DNA of 32,077 nucleotides from Petrocella sp. FN5 (GTDB lineage: Bacteria; Bacillota; Clostridia; Lachnospirales; Vallitaleaceae). The position numbers were made by a program, and so were the translations under genes. Below, one piece after another: positions 1-8,043 of this stretch (position 1 is its first letter; each line of letters opens with the position of its first letter). The DNA lies in NCBI RefSeq assembly GCF_029210395.1, contig NZ_JARGDP010000035.1, forward strand, positions 1 through 32,077, written 5' to 3'. Below the pieces are notes generated by a model, which was given only the letters and a program-made list of their open reading frames with translations, was not told the origin of the DNA and did no database searches.

Positions 1-10
1 TATAATGAAT

Positions 11-40
11 AAAGGGCTGTTAATCAGCCCTTTATTTTAA
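11..40 (+). terminator. Intrinsic terminator of the gene left of the window
   Basis: A perfect 9-bp stem (AAAGGGCTG at 11-19, CAGCCCTTT at 25-33) with a 5-nt loop is followed by a T-rich tail. It probably ends a plus-strand gene lying off the left edge. It stands 42 bases before the amylosucrase-like gene, in a space too short to show a convincing promoter for that gene. Confidence 0.8.
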
Positions 41-75
41 TATCGTAGATTAGTTTCACAAGCGGAGGTATGAGG

Positions 76-1929
76 ATGATACAAGATAAAGAAAAATGGA
101 GAGAAGACTTAAGAAATGCTTATTTTGAACTCTATAGTGATTTAGGCGGAAGTGGTAAAAGTTTTGAGTCGCTTATGCAGGTGATTGAAAAAAGAGCCAA
201 AGAGAGGGGCGAAGAGCTAAAAGCTTTGGATTTAAGAGAACATGACTGGTATATGAGTGAAGATATGATTGGAATGATGCTGTATGTGGACTTGTTTGCC
301 GGGAATATCAAACTTATGATAAATAAGATACCTTATCTATTGGAACTTGGAATAACCTACGTTCATTTAATGCCCTTGCTAAAGCCAAGAAAAGAGGAAA
401 ACGATGGGGGGTATGCTGTCGAAGATTATATGGATATCAATCCTCAACTAGGATGCTTAGAAGATTTTGTTATGCTTATGGATGCGCTTAGGCATGCGGG
501 TATTGCTGTCTGTATTGATTATGTTCTAAACCATACTGCAGATACACATGAATGGGCTAAGAAAGCTTTAAGAGGTAACAAAAAATATCAGGATATGTAC
601 ATGATGTATGATAGTAGAGATATACCGGATTTGTATGACGCTACAGTGCCGGAAGTATTGCCGGATAAGCACCCTGGAAATTTCACTTACAAATCTGAGA
701 TTGATAAATGGGTGTATACTTCTTTTAGCGATTTTCAGTGGGATTTGAACTTTAAAAACCCAATGGTTTTCGAGAAAATGGTGGATATTATGCTCTATTT
801 AGCTAATTTAGGGGTGAATATTATCCGCTTGGACGCTATTGCATTTGTATGGAAAGAAATCCATACATCCTGTAGGAATTTAGCTCAGGCTCACAAGCTT
901 ATGCATATGCTACATTGCGTTAAAGAAATTGCATGTCCTTCATTGGCATTATTGGGTGAAGCCATAGTAGAACCGGATGAAATTTTCAAATATTTTGGCA
1001 CGAGCGATTATGTGGAGTGTGGGATTTTATATAATGCTAACTTTATGGTTAACATCTATAACAGTCTAGCAACGAGAGATGTGCGTCTTATGAAAATCGA
1101 TAATGAGAGATTCAAAGTACCGGTTACAGGTTGTTTTATGAACTATATCCGTTGTCATGATGATATTGGTTGGGGATTTAATGAAGAGGCTATTAAGCAA
1201 TTTGGACTTGACCCTAATCAACATAAACATTTTTTAATAGATTTTTATTCAAGAGACTACGAAGGATCTTTTGCAAAAGGTGAAGTCTATCAGTATAATC
1301 CAAGAAATCATGATGCAAGGACCAATGGAACATTAGCTTCATTGCTAGGTCTTGAAAAAGCACAGGATAGGAAAGATTCACATGGACGTGCCTTTGCTTT
1401 AAACAGAATCAAACTGGTTACGGCTCTGATTTTTTCTCATAGAGGGATACCTTTAATCTATAGTGGTGACGAGATTGCCACAATGAATGATCAAAGCTAT
1501 TTACAAGATGCCCATAAGTCAAAAGAAGGCCGATGGGTACATAGACCTTCTTTTGATTGGGAAAGGGCAGAAAAAAGAAATGATCCCTATACAGATGAAG
1601 GGGTTATATATCTATTTACACAAAATCTAATCCGTATACGAAAAGGCGAACCACTTTTAAATGGAAAAATTGAAGCACAAATCATAGACGCTAATCATAA
1701 TCAGGTATATACTTTCTATAAGGAAGAAGAAAATCAACGTATGCTTTTTCTTTATAATTTTAGTGAGAACAATCAATATGTAAGCAATAAGATACTCAGA
1801 AACAAGGGGTTTTATGGGTATATGACGGATCAATTGACGGGTAAGGTGGTATCCCTTGAGGAAAAAGAACTGCACCTTTATCCTTATGAATGTCTTTGGT
1901 TAAAGGAAACCAAACCACAAGACGCCTAG
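76..1929 (+). CDS. Amylosucrase-like glycoside hydrolase family 13 (GH13_4-type) enzyme
   Basis: This 617-aa protein resembles amylosucrases, which transfer glucose from sucrose to a growing alpha-1,4-glucan and release fructose. It carries the family block YVDLFAG (about 70-76), the DGGYAV motif (Asp110), RLDAIAF with the predicted nucleophile Asp253, GEAIV with the acid/base Glu295, and CHDDIG with the transition-state Asp362. In the Neisseria enzyme an Asp and an Arg form a salt bridge closing the -1 pocket; both seem kept (Asp110, and Arg490 in HRP). Length is close to the roughly 630-640 aa of known amylosucrases. GGAGG at 64-68 lies one base before an ATG at 70 but seven bases before the ATG at 76, so 76 is preferred. 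It is followed after 10 bases by a DUF523-DUF1722 gene, probably in one operon. A sucrose hydrolase or another glucoside transferase activity is possible; no signal peptide is seen, so it acts in the cytoplasm. Confidence 0.85.
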   Translation: MIQDKEKWREDLRNAYFELYSDLGGSGKSFESLMQVIEKRAKERGEELKALDLREHDWYMSEDMIGMMLYVDLFAGNIKLMINKIPYLLELGITYVHLMPLLKPRKEENDGGYAVEDYMDINPQLGCLEDFVMLMDALRHAGIAVCIDYVLNHTADTHEWAKKALRGNKKYQDMYMMYDSRDIPDLYDATVPEVLPDKHPGNFTYKSEIDKWVYTSFSDFQWDLNFKNPMVFEKMVDIMLYLANLGVNIIRLDAIAFVWKEIHTSCRNLAQAHKLMHMLHCVKEIACPSLALLGEAIVEPDEIFKYFGTSDYVECGILYNANFMVNIYNSLATRDVRLMKIDNERFKVPVTGCFMNYIRCHDDIGWGFNEEAIKQFGLDPNQHKHFLIDFYSRDYEGSFAKGEVYQYNPRNHDARTNGTLASLLGLEKAQDRKDSHGRAFALNRIKLVTALIFSHRGIPLIYSGDEIATMNDQSYLQDAHKSKEGRWVHRPSFDWERAEKRNDPYTDEGVIYLFTQNLIRIRKGEPLLNGKIEAQIIDANHNQVYTFYKEEENQRMLFLYNFSENNQYVSNKILRNKGFYGYMTDQLTGKVVSLEEKELHLYPYECLWLKETKPQDA

Positions 1930-1939
1930 GAGGTTAAAC

Positions 1940-2917
1940 ATGAGAGAATTTGAAAAGCCCACGATTTTTGTAAGTAGATGTATCGAACACAAGGCTTGTC
2001 GTTATGACGGAAGCATTATAGGAAGTGCTTTTATAAAGAAGATCAAACCACATGTTAATATCATTACAGAATGTCCGGAAGTTGCCATAGGTCTAAGTGT
2101 ACCAAGACAGGCTATAAGAATTATTATGGAAAATGATGTAGAGAAATTGGTCTATTCCATGACGGGTGAGGATGTATCAGAGGATATGACAACTTTTTCT
2201 GCTAATTTCTTAACCGAACTTAAGAAGAAAAACATTCATGGTGCAGTATTAAAAAGTAGGTCACCTTCTTGTGGCATCAAGGATGTTAAGATGTACAAAG
2301 GAACTGGGCGTGTAAGTTCCTTGACCAAAAAAACAAAAGGATATTTTGGGAAAGCTTTTTTAGAGTATTTTCCTGAGTTGGCGGTTGAAGATGAAGGACG
2401 TATTAGCAACTATCAGATTAGAGAGCATTTTTTGACTAGAATCTACACAATGGCAGCTTTTGACAAAGTCAAGGCAGGTCAGAGTATGAAGACATTGGTC
2501 AAATTTCAAAGTGATAATAAGTATCTGTTAATGGCTTATCATCAAGCCAATCAAAAGGTACTAGGCAAGATTGTGGCCAATCATGAGCATAAACCGGTAG
2601 AAGAAGTTATAGAAGCTTATGAAGAAGTGCTCCGAAGATCTTTTGTAAATCCGATGCGACAGGGACGCAATATGAATATGCTTTTACACTTATTTGGTTA
2701 TTTTTCTAAAGAACTAAATAAAGATGAAAAAGCTTTTTTCCTTGATCGTATGGAAGACTACCAAAATCACAAAATTCCATACTCAGTTCCATTATCCATT
2801 ATTCATTCCTGGGCTATTCGTTTCAATAACTTATACTTAAAAGACCAAACAATTTTTGAAGCGTATCCTAAAGCTCTTATTGATGTGAATGATTCAGGTA
2901 AAGGTGTTGATAAGTGA
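1940..2917 (+). CDS. DUF523-DUF1722 two-domain protein (YbbK/YbgA-like)
   Basis: The first about 150 residues match DUF523: the start has SRCIEHKACRYDG with Cys14 and Cys20, then ECPE (Cys45), and SRSPSCG with Cys111. The C-terminal part (about 185-305, with the block around FVNPMRQGRNMNMLLHLFG) matches DUF1722. DUF523 includes the thiouracil desulfurase TudS, where three cysteines hold a [4Fe-4S] cluster; the Cys14/Cys20/Cys111 set could do the same here. The usual Leu after the first Cys is replaced by Ile-Glu-His. A ribosome site (AGGAGG) begins in the stop codon of the preceding gene, so the two are co-translated or co-transcribed. The function of the fused family is not established; sulfur handling on a small molecule or nucleobase is an inference. 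Confidence 0.85.
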   Translation: MREFEKPTIFVSRCIEHKACRYDGSIIGSAFIKKIKPHVNIITECPEVAIGLSVPRQAIRIIMENDVEKLVYSMTGEDVSEDMTTFSANFLTELKKKNIHGAVLKSRSPSCGIKDVKMYKGTGRVSSLTKKTKGYFGKAFLEYFPELAVEDEGRISNYQIREHFLTRIYTMAAFDKVKAGQSMKTLVKFQSDNKYLLMAYHQANQKVLGKIVANHEHKPVEEVIEAYEEVLRRSFVNPMRQGRNMNMLLHLFGYFSKELNKDEKAFFLDRMEDYQNHKIPYSVPLSIIHSWAIRFNNLYLKDQTIFEAYPKALIDVNDSGKGVDK

Positions 2918-3049
2918 TGATGTAAGGACACGGTGATATTATCGCAGAAGACATTTTGTATATTAATAAAATTATTATTAATTAAATATAATAAAATAAG
3001 GCGAAATTAGTTTTGTTCTTTTTGTAATCTATGAAATCTATTTTCAATA

Positions 3050-3058
3050 TGATATAAT
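3050..3058 (+). promoter_or_regulatory. Extended -10 promoter for the acidic lipoprotein
   Basis: TGATATAAT is a perfect -10 hexamer (3053-3058) with the TGn extension. No good -35 is present 16-18 bases upstream, which is typical for extended -10 promoters. The predicted start is about 45 bases before the lipoprotein ATG at 3114. Confidence 0.6.
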
Positions 3059-3113
3059 AGGATGTGTTAAATGGTTAACAATATATAGATTGACAAAAAG
3101 AGGAGTTAGTTAA

Positions 3114-3677
3114 ATGAAAAAAATATTTGGTTTAATACTAGTACTAGTAATGGCAACATCCGTTTTTGCAGGTTGTGCAAAAGAAACACCGGTAGTTGAA
3201 GAAGTACCTGAAGAAGTAGCAGAAGAAGTGACAGAAGAAGAAACAGAAGAAGAAGTTGACGCAGTTAGTACAGCATCAATCGTTACAGAAGGTGATGCAT
3301 TAGTAGCAGCACTTAGCGCTGATGGTTTCTGGCTTGCAGCAACTTTGAATGACATCGTGTTAGAAGAAGATCTTGTTGTTGAAGGCGAATTTATACACAG
3401 AGAAGAAATCGCTAGAAAACTTGGTCTATACACTCAAGATGCTGATCGTAACGTCCTTGAAAGATTCACATTGACAGCACCAAGCTTAATTGTAAGAAGT
3501 GAAAACTTCAGATTACAAGGTGGAACATTTGTTGGTGATGTATATGTTGAAGCTGACGGATTCCATTTGGTAGATAATACAATCGAGGGTAACTTATACT
3601 TCGCAAGCCAAGAGTATATGGATTCAAGTGTTGAAGATGAGACTGGTACAGTTACTGGTGTTATTGAAGTAAAGTAG
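3114..3677 (+). CDS. Lipoprotein with an acidic tether and beta-helix-like repeats
   Basis: This 187-aa protein starts with a lipoprotein signal peptide ending in VFAGC (lipidated Cys21). Residues 24-49 are a Glu-rich, Pro/Val-spaced tether encoded by a GAA-rich tract. The C-terminal domain has two adjacent 18-residue units, 125-142 and 143-160, which line up as LIVRSENFRLQGGTFVGD over VYVEADGFHLVDNTIEGN, with a third beginning LYFAS at 161. This spacing and the alternating hydrophobic pattern look like rungs of a right-handed beta-helix. It should sit on the outer face of the membrane. It has its own promoter and is closed by a strong terminator, so it is monocistronic. No enzyme motif is seen, and I do not recognise a named family; a cell-surface structural or binding role is a guess. 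Confidence 0.8.
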   Translation: MKKIFGLILVLVMATSVFAGCAKETPVVEEVPEEVAEEVTEEETEEEVDAVSTASIVTEGDALVAALSADGFWLAATLNDIVLEEDLVVEGEFIHREEIARKLGLYTQDADRNVLERFTLTAPSLIVRSENFRLQGGTFVGDVYVEADGFHLVDNTIEGNLYFASQEYMDSSVEDETGTVTGVIEVK

Positions 3678-3713
3678 TTTGAACACATGAATAAAACAAA
3701 GAAATCATAAAGT

Positions 3714-3762
3714 AATAAGCAAAAACTGCCGTTTAGACCATTTTCGGCAGTTTTTGCTTATT
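3714..3762. terminator. Strong bidirectional intrinsic terminator
   Basis: A perfect 18-bp inverted repeat has arms at 3714-3731 and 3745-3762 and a 13-nt loop. The central stem ACTGCCG/CGGCAGT is flanked by A5 upstream and T5 downstream, so it can work on either strand. In this context it ends the lipoprotein transcript. Confidence 0.88.
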
Positions 3763-3789
3763 TGCAGGAAAAGTTAAGTCTTAACAAGA

Positions 3790-3818
3790 TTGCTTTTATC
3801 CTATGGAAAAGTTATAAT
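3790..3818 (+). promoter_or_regulatory. Promoter of the 124-aa hypothetical gene
   Basis: TTGCTT (3790-3795) and a consensus TATAAT (3813-3818) are separated by 17 bases. The predicted start is about 45 bases before the ATG at 3871. Confidence 0.6.
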
Positions 3819-3870
3819 ATATTGGTAATTGAAGCTATAGATAATAGACCTAGTTTAAGGAGAAAATGGG

Positions 3871-4245
3871 ATGAATGGTTTTATGATAAGAGAAAGTGCC
3901 CTTAAGGATAATTACTACTACATCGATTATAATGGTGAATATGAATTGTCAAAATTAAGTGCTTGCACCGGTATAACTGAAAAGGTAATTGAACATATAT
4001 ATATGGAATATGATGGGGTATTAGATTCTGATAAAGGCGTTTTTTATTTTAATAAGAGAGGCAATGCAGCCGATGCTGTAGAGGATTTAAACAGTAGAGT
4101 AATTCGATCTAAAACATCAAGAACGGTTGAGCTTACAGAGGAAGAAATCGAGTACATTCGTAAAGCTTTGATTAATGAGGATTCAAATATTATTTTCACG
4201 AAGAATACAATACGTACTTCCATATTCAATAAATTGAACAAATAG
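3871..4245 (+). CDS. Hypothetical protein, 124 aa
   Basis: I do not recognise this protein. It is soluble, with no signal peptide or membrane segment, and mixed charged/aromatic composition (NYYYIDYNGEYE near the start). The middle (about 28-60) could be a small helix-turn-helix-like unit followed by a strand (GVFYF), and residues 88-124 look helical and charged. AAGGAG at 3857-3862 is placed eight bases before the ATG, and a good promoter precedes it, so it is a real gene. It is flanked by a terminator upstream and a new promoter downstream and appears monocistronic. A DNA-binding or regulatory role is only a possibility. Confidence 0.7.
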   Translation: MNGFMIRESALKDNYYYIDYNGEYELSKLSACTGITEKVIEHIYMEYDGVLDSDKGVFYFNKRGNAADAVEDLNSRVIRSKTSRTVELTEEEIEYIRKALINEDSNIIFTKNTIRTSIFNKLNK

Positions 4246-4274
4246 TCACAATATGAAAGATGCCCATCTAACAC

Positions 4275-4303
4275 TTGCAATTATGCTTATTTCGTAGTAA
4301 AAT
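4275..4303 (+). promoter_or_regulatory. Promoter of the amino acid binding lipoprotein
   Basis: TTGCAA (4275-4280) and TAAAAT (4298-4303) are separated by 17 bases. The resulting leader would be about 125 bases long and contain the inverted repeat at 4355-4379. A second TATAAT at 4403-4408 lacks a fitting -35. Confidence 0.5.
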
Positions 4304-4354
4304 TTATTTATTGTGGTGTTGTGCTGTTTTGTTGCAACATTAGCATAATAACGT

Positions 4355-4379
4355 ATCAGAATGCAATTATGATTCTGAT
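4355..4379. repeat. Inverted repeat upstream of the binding-protein gene (candidate operator)
   Basis: Perfect 8-bp arms ATCAGAAT (4355-4362) and ATTCTGAT (4372-4379) are separated by 9 bases. There is no T-run after it, so it is more likely a protein-binding site or RNA hairpin than a terminator. The right half, GATTCTGAT, recurs upstream of the permease gene at 5315-5323. Confidence 0.5.
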
Positions 4380-4438
4380 CAAATCAAGATCGTTAATATC
4401 GATATAATTCGATGTTTTCTGAAGAAAAGGGGCATAAA

Positions 4439-5221
4439 ATGAAAAAGATAGTTAGTATAATGATGTTGTTTGTAATGGTATTGGTTGTAGCAGGATGCGC
4501 TAAAGAAGAATCAGCAGATGTGTTAACAATAGCGGTTGATGATTCTTACCCACCAATGGAGTTTAGGAATGAAGATAATGAGTTGGTTGGTTTTGACATT
4601 GACTTTGCTAAAGCTTTAGCAGCTGAAATGGGTATTGAGGTTGAATTTATTCCAACGGCTTGGGAAGGTATTTTCTCGGGATTGAATTCAGATAAGTATG
4701 ATGTCATTATATCATCGGTTAGTATCACGCCAGAGCGTCTAGAGGGATTTGAATTCTCAAAACCTTATTTGTCAAACGGTCAAGTTATTGTTGTAGCGCC
4801 TGGTGATGAATCTGTTCAAACACCGGCAGATCTTGAAGGTAAGAATGTTGGCGTTCAACTTGGTACAACAGCGGATATCGCCGTTGAAAAGCAACTGGAA
4901 ATGACAGCTTTTGAGATAACAAAGTATGATGATATCACACAAACATTTGCTGATATGAAAACAGGTCGTTTGGATGCCATTGTTGTTGATTATGCTGTAG
5001 CCATTGATTATGTATCAAAGAATTCAGAAGACTATGTGATCACAACAGCTCAATTGACCAATGAACCTATTGGTGTTTGTATAAAAAAAGGTAACACAGC
5101 ATTAAAAGAATCAATTGATGCAGCTTTAGTTACCCTTCAAGAAAATGGCACAATGCTTAAGATATCAGAAGAATGGTTAGGTGGCGATTACGTTTCTAAC
5201 ATAGATGAAGAATTACGTTAG
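4439..5221 (+). CDS. Polar amino acid ABC transporter substrate-binding lipoprotein
   Basis: This 260-aa protein is the extracellular receptor of an amino acid importer. It has a lipoprotein signal peptide ending VVAGC (Cys20) and then a family 3 solute-binding domain over the remainder. Recognisable blocks are DDSYPPMEF, LVGFDIDFAKALA, AWEGIFSGL, and SVSITPER, whose Arg normally holds the substrate carboxylate. GVQLGTTAD and the late Asp in VVDYAV, which often contacts the substrate amino group, also fit. The start at 4439 is preferred over an in-frame ATG at 4412 because it gives a normal lipoprotein leader and has AAGGGG six bases before it. A terminator follows, so it is expressed apart from, and probably above, the permease/ATPase pair. 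Substrate (for example Gln, Arg, Lys or cystine) cannot be fixed from sequence. Confidence 0.9.
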   Translation: MKKIVSIMMLFVMVLVVAGCAKEESADVLTIAVDDSYPPMEFRNEDNELVGFDIDFAKALAAEMGIEVEFIPTAWEGIFSGLNSDKYDVIISSVSITPERLEGFEFSKPYLSNGQVIVVAPGDESVQTPADLEGKNVGVQLGTTADIAVEKQLEMTAFEITKYDDITQTFADMKTGRLDAIVVDYAVAIDYVSKNSEDYVITTAQLTNEPIGVCIKKGNTALKESIDAALVTLQENGTMLKISEEWLGGDYVSNIDEELR

Positions 5222-5230
5222 ATTTTTGAG

Positions 5231-5262
5231 AACTCGCTTTTCATAAGCGAGTTTTTCTTTTT
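5231..5262 (+). terminator. Terminator between binding protein and permease
   Basis: Perfect 9-bp stem AACTCGCTT (5231-5239) / AAGCGAGTT (5245-5253) with a 5-nt loop, followed by a T-rich tail. It separates the binding-protein transcript from the permease-ATPase transcript. Confidence 0.85.
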
Positions 5263-5265
5263 TCT

Positions 5266-5295
5266 TTGACGAATGTGTAACCCAAGATATATAAT
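5266..5295 (+). promoter_or_regulatory. Promoter of the permease-ATPase operon
   Basis: TTGACG (5266-5271) and TATAAT (5290-5295) with an 18-base spacer. It starts just after the terminator at 5231-5262, giving the permease and ATPase their own transcript. The element GATTCTGAT at 5315-5323, near the expected early transcribed region, is shared with the binding-protein leader. Confidence 0.7.
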
Positions 5296-5348
5296 GGACT
5301 AAATAATAATGATGGATTCTGATTCATCATAAGTGAGGACGTGATGTA

Positions 5349-5990
5349 ATGGCAGTGACACAGAAACAGCTATTGGCGATTTTTGAGGGCGCTTTTATAA
5401 CCCTTCAGTTGACAATAATTGCAATAATCATCGGCTTGATATTCGGGCTGTTTTTTGCATTAGCGCGTATTTCTAAAAACAAAGTATTAAACACAATAAG
5501 TTGGACTTACATATGGGTATTTAGAGGAACGCCATTGTTGTTACAGATATTGGTCATTTACTTTACCTTACCAAGCATTGGTATCAGACTGAATGCTTTT
5601 ATGTCGGGTATTATTGCTCTTAGTTTGAACTCTGCAGCTTACTTAGCTGAAATCATCAGAGCAGCTATTTTATCTATAGACAAAGGACAAATGGAAGCGT
5701 CTAAAGCACTTGGATTCAGTTATTATCAAGCCATGTTTAAGATTATTATTCCCCAATCCTATAGGCGTCTTATACCGCCGGTGGGCAATGAAGCTATTAT
5801 GCTTTTGAAAGACTCGTCACTTGTCTCAACCATGGGCATTACAGAGTTGCTTAGAACGTCTAGAATTATGGTGAATTCCAATGGTGACTCAATTTATTAT
5901 GCTATAGCAGCTGTAATTTATTTATTCTTCACCACCATCTTTACCTTGATTTTCCAAAAACTTGAAGCTAAGTACTCAGTATACGAATAG
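5349..5990 (+). CDS. Polar amino acid ABC transporter permease
   Basis: This 213-aa membrane protein is of the HisM/GlnP type and forms the channel of the importer. Hydrophobic segments lie at about 15-39, 50-74, 83-109 and 183-204, with the family block FRGTPLLLQ at 58-66. The coupling-loop motif that touches the ATPase, [20 protein letters not shown], is at 116-135. The start is the ATG at 5349, with GAGG at 5335-5338, a rather long 10 bases away. The stop codon overlaps the ribosome site of the ATPase gene, so the two are translationally linked. Such permeases usually act as homodimers when only one is encoded, as here. Confidence 0.92.
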   Translation: MAVTQKQLLAIFEGAFITLQLTIIAIIIGLIFGLFFALARISKNKVLNTISWTYIWVFRGTPLLLQILVIYFTLPSIGIRLNAFMSGIIALSLNSAAYLAEIIRAAILSIDKGQMEASKALGFSYYQAMFKIIIPQSYRRLIPPVGNEAIMLLKDSSLVSTMGITELLRTSRIMVNSNGDSIYYAIAAVIYLFFTTIFTLIFQKLEAKYSVYE

Positions 5991-6003
5991 GAGGGATTAT
6001 ATT

Positions 6004-6759
6004 ATGATGATTGAATATAAGAATATATATAAGTCATTTGGATCCCTTGAAGTCTTAAAAGGTATCGATTTGAATGTAGAGAAAAGTGAAGTATTATGTA
6101 TCATTGGGCCTAGTGGATCAGGTAAGAGTACGCTACTAAGATGTCTAAATCATTTGGAACGTATTACTTCAGGGGAAATCTATGTAGAGGGTGATCTGAT
6201 AGACGCCAATGACAATGGTCATAATCAGTTGAAATTGCCTCAACATAAGATGGCAGAAATATGCTCTGAACTGGGTATGGTTTTTCAAAGGTTTAACTTA
6301 TTTCCACATATGACAGTACTTGAAAATGTTATTATCGGTCCTATGACTGTAAAAAAAGAATCAAAAGAAGCTATTGTACCTTATGCAGAAGAACTTCTTG
6401 AACTGGTAGGTCTTAGTGACAAAAGAGATGAATATCCATCTAGACTCTCAGGCGGTCAACAACAAAGGGTTGCCATAGCAAGAGCGCTAGCTATGAAACC
6501 GAAAATAATGCTTTTTGATGAACCGACGTCGGCACTTGATCCGGAATTGGTGGGCGAAGTGCTTGAAGTTATGAAAAAACTGGCAAAAGACGGCATGACC
6601 ATGATTGTTGTAACGCATGAAATGGCTTTTGCCAGGGAAGTAGGCACGCGGGTTGTCTTTATGGATGAAGGTGTTATTGTCGAACAAGGCGATCCTAAAG
6701 AATTTTTTGATCAACCGAAGACGGACAGAGCAAGAGCTTTCCTAAGAAAAATAGTATAG
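6004..6759 (+). CDS. Polar amino acid ABC transporter ATP-binding protein (GlnQ/HisP type)
   Basis: This 251-aa ATPase powers the importer encoded just upstream. Walker A GPSGSGKS is at 35-42, the Q-loop glutamine at 95, signature LSGGQ at 148-152, Walker B IMLFDE at 168-173 with catalytic Glu173, and the switch His205. The segment [17 protein letters not shown] is typical of the polar amino acid group. The region 64-88 is slightly longer than usual. AGGAGGG at 5989-5995, which overlaps the permease stop, is eight bases before the ATG at 6004; a longer in-frame start at 5962 would overlap the permease and has no ribosome site. Confidence 0.93.
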   Translation: MMIEYKNIYKSFGSLEVLKGIDLNVEKSEVLCIIGPSGSGKSTLLRCLNHLERITSGEIYVEGDLIDANDNGHNQLKLPQHKMAEICSELGMVFQRFNLFPHMTVLENVIIGPMTVKKESKEAIVPYAEELLELVGLSDKRDEYPSRLSGGQQQRVAIARALAMKPKIMLFDEPTSALDPELVGEVLEVMKKLAKDGMTMIVVTHEMAFAREVGTRVVFMDEGVIVEQGDPKEFFDQPKTDRARAFLRKIV

Positions 6760-6804
6760 AGTTATTGTAGCTATTCAGGCATATAACGCCTTTTTGGAGG
6801 ACTT

Positions 6805-7767
6805 ATGATTAAATTAATGGCAGATTCAACCTGTGATCTATCCGATGCAATATTGGAAAAGTATAATATCAGCATGGCACCATTGAGTATCTTAATAGAA
6901 GATCAAAGTTATAAAGATCGGGTTGATATTCAACCGGGTACGTTATATAACATTCTAGGGACTTTGAAAAATCTACCAACAACAGGTATGCCCAGTCCGA
7001 CGGAATATATTGATATTATTGAAGCTTCGATTGATCAGGGATATACAGAAATATTATGTATATGTATGTCTAGTGGCACCAGTGGCTCTTATCAATCTGC
7101 ACTTTTGGCATTGGAGTACTTCGAAGAAAAATACGGAGAGACGCCTTATAAGATGCATGTTGTTGATTCAAAGTGCATGAGCCATGGTAGTGGCTATTTA
7201 CTATTGAAAAGTGCATTATTAAGAGAGCAAGGGGCTACATTTGATGAGTTGGTTGATTTTAATGAGACTTATAAGACGAATGTGAAGCACTTGTTATCGG
7301 TGGATGATCTGGATAATCTAATTAAAAGTGGTCGCTTAACCAATGTGAGTGCTATGATTGGGAAGGTTCTGAAGGTGAAACCGATTATGTCTATGCGTAA
7401 TGGTAAAGGTGCCATTGTTGCCAAGGTTAGAGGTCGTAAAAAAGTTTTCGCCCATTATGTTGAGTCTTTTATTAATAGAGTGGACTTGGAATTAACAGAT
7501 TTTGTTATTATTGGTTATACTTCAGATCTAACGGTTGCAGAGAATATGAAACTTAAGTTAGAAAATGAGACAGATTTTACTGGTGATATTTATATTATGC
7601 AAATGGGTGTTTCAGTAGGTACGCATGTAGGGCTAGGTGCTTTGTCGATGTATTTTTTTGAAAAAGGTGACAGGCATGATGGGTTGGTTTACAATGAGAT
7701 GAGTGCCCTTATGGATAAGAAGAATGAGATGATCAAGCTTATTAGGAGTTTGAAGGATAAAAATTAA
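6805..7767 (+). CDS. DegV family protein (FakB-like fatty-acid-binding protein)
   Basis: This 320-aa protein belongs to the DegV family, whose characterised members (FakB) bind a fatty acid and present it to the kinase FakA to make acyl-phosphate. It shows MADSTCDL near the start, TTGMPSP (59-65), the SSGTSGSYQSA loop (89-99) that binds the carboxylate, DSKCMSHGSGYL (121-132), DDLDNLIKSGRLTN (167-180) and VGTHVG with His274. The tail after about residue 286 is 30-35 residues longer than in many relatives. TGGAGG stands shortly before the ATG. It follows the ABC ATPase after 45 bases with only a weak 4-bp hairpin between, so partial co-transcription is likely. No fakA-like gene lies in the window. 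Confidence 0.9.
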   Translation: MIKLMADSTCDLSDAILEKYNISMAPLSILIEDQSYKDRVDIQPGTLYNILGTLKNLPTTGMPSPTEYIDIIEASIDQGYTEILCICMSSGTSGSYQSALLALEYFEEKYGETPYKMHVVDSKCMSHGSGYLLLKSALLREQGATFDELVDFNETYKTNVKHLLSVDDLDNLIKSGRLTNVSAMIGKVLKVKPIMSMRNGKGAIVAKVRGRKKVFAHYVESFINRVDLELTDFVIIGYTSDLTVAENMKLKLENETDFTGDIYIMQMGVSVGTHVGLGALSMYFFEKGDRHDGLVYNEMSALMDKKNEMIKLIRSLKDKN

Positions 7768-7801
7768 AATACTGTTTATTATAGTTTTATGGATATATTA
7801 G

Positions 7802-7837
7802 ACCTCTAAGTGGATTATAAAGCTTAGGGGTTTTTTG
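7802..7837 (+). terminator. Terminator after the DegV gene
   Basis: Stem ACCTCTAAG (7802-7810) / CTTAGGGGT (7823-7831), 9 bp with one G-U pair, followed by a run of T. It closes the transporter-DegV transcript. Confidence 0.8.
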
Positions 7838-8043
7838 TTTTTTGTATAGGGGTCCCATCAAAACCCTTCCACAGTCTGATTCCAGGAACTTCATGATCGA
7901 TGCTGACTTATAATGATAATAGTGGCTTCCTTTATCATACTAGAAGGAGCATATAATTTTAAGTATTAAAACTTCGTATATCTTGTACATTTCATTAAGA
8001 TCCTTTATCTTGTAATTAATCAGTTTTGTGTTGGTTATATAGA
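7838..8043. other. Intergenic stretch downstream of degV and bioY
   Basis: This space lies between the convergent DegV and bioY genes. I see no supported gene. An AAGGAGC near 7944 is not followed by a start codon. A small hairpin at about 7999-8013 lacks a T-run on the minus strand, so no convincing bioY terminator was found. Confidence 0.4.

Noticed and set aside
4355-4379. ArgR box upstream of the amino acid binding protein
   Set aside because: The inverted repeat has a similar size and AT-rich centre, but the half-sites do not match the ArgR consensus well enough.
6777-6795. Terminator between the ABC ATPase and the DegV gene
   Set aside because: The stem (AGGC/GCCT) has only 4 bp, although T5 follows; too weak to call.
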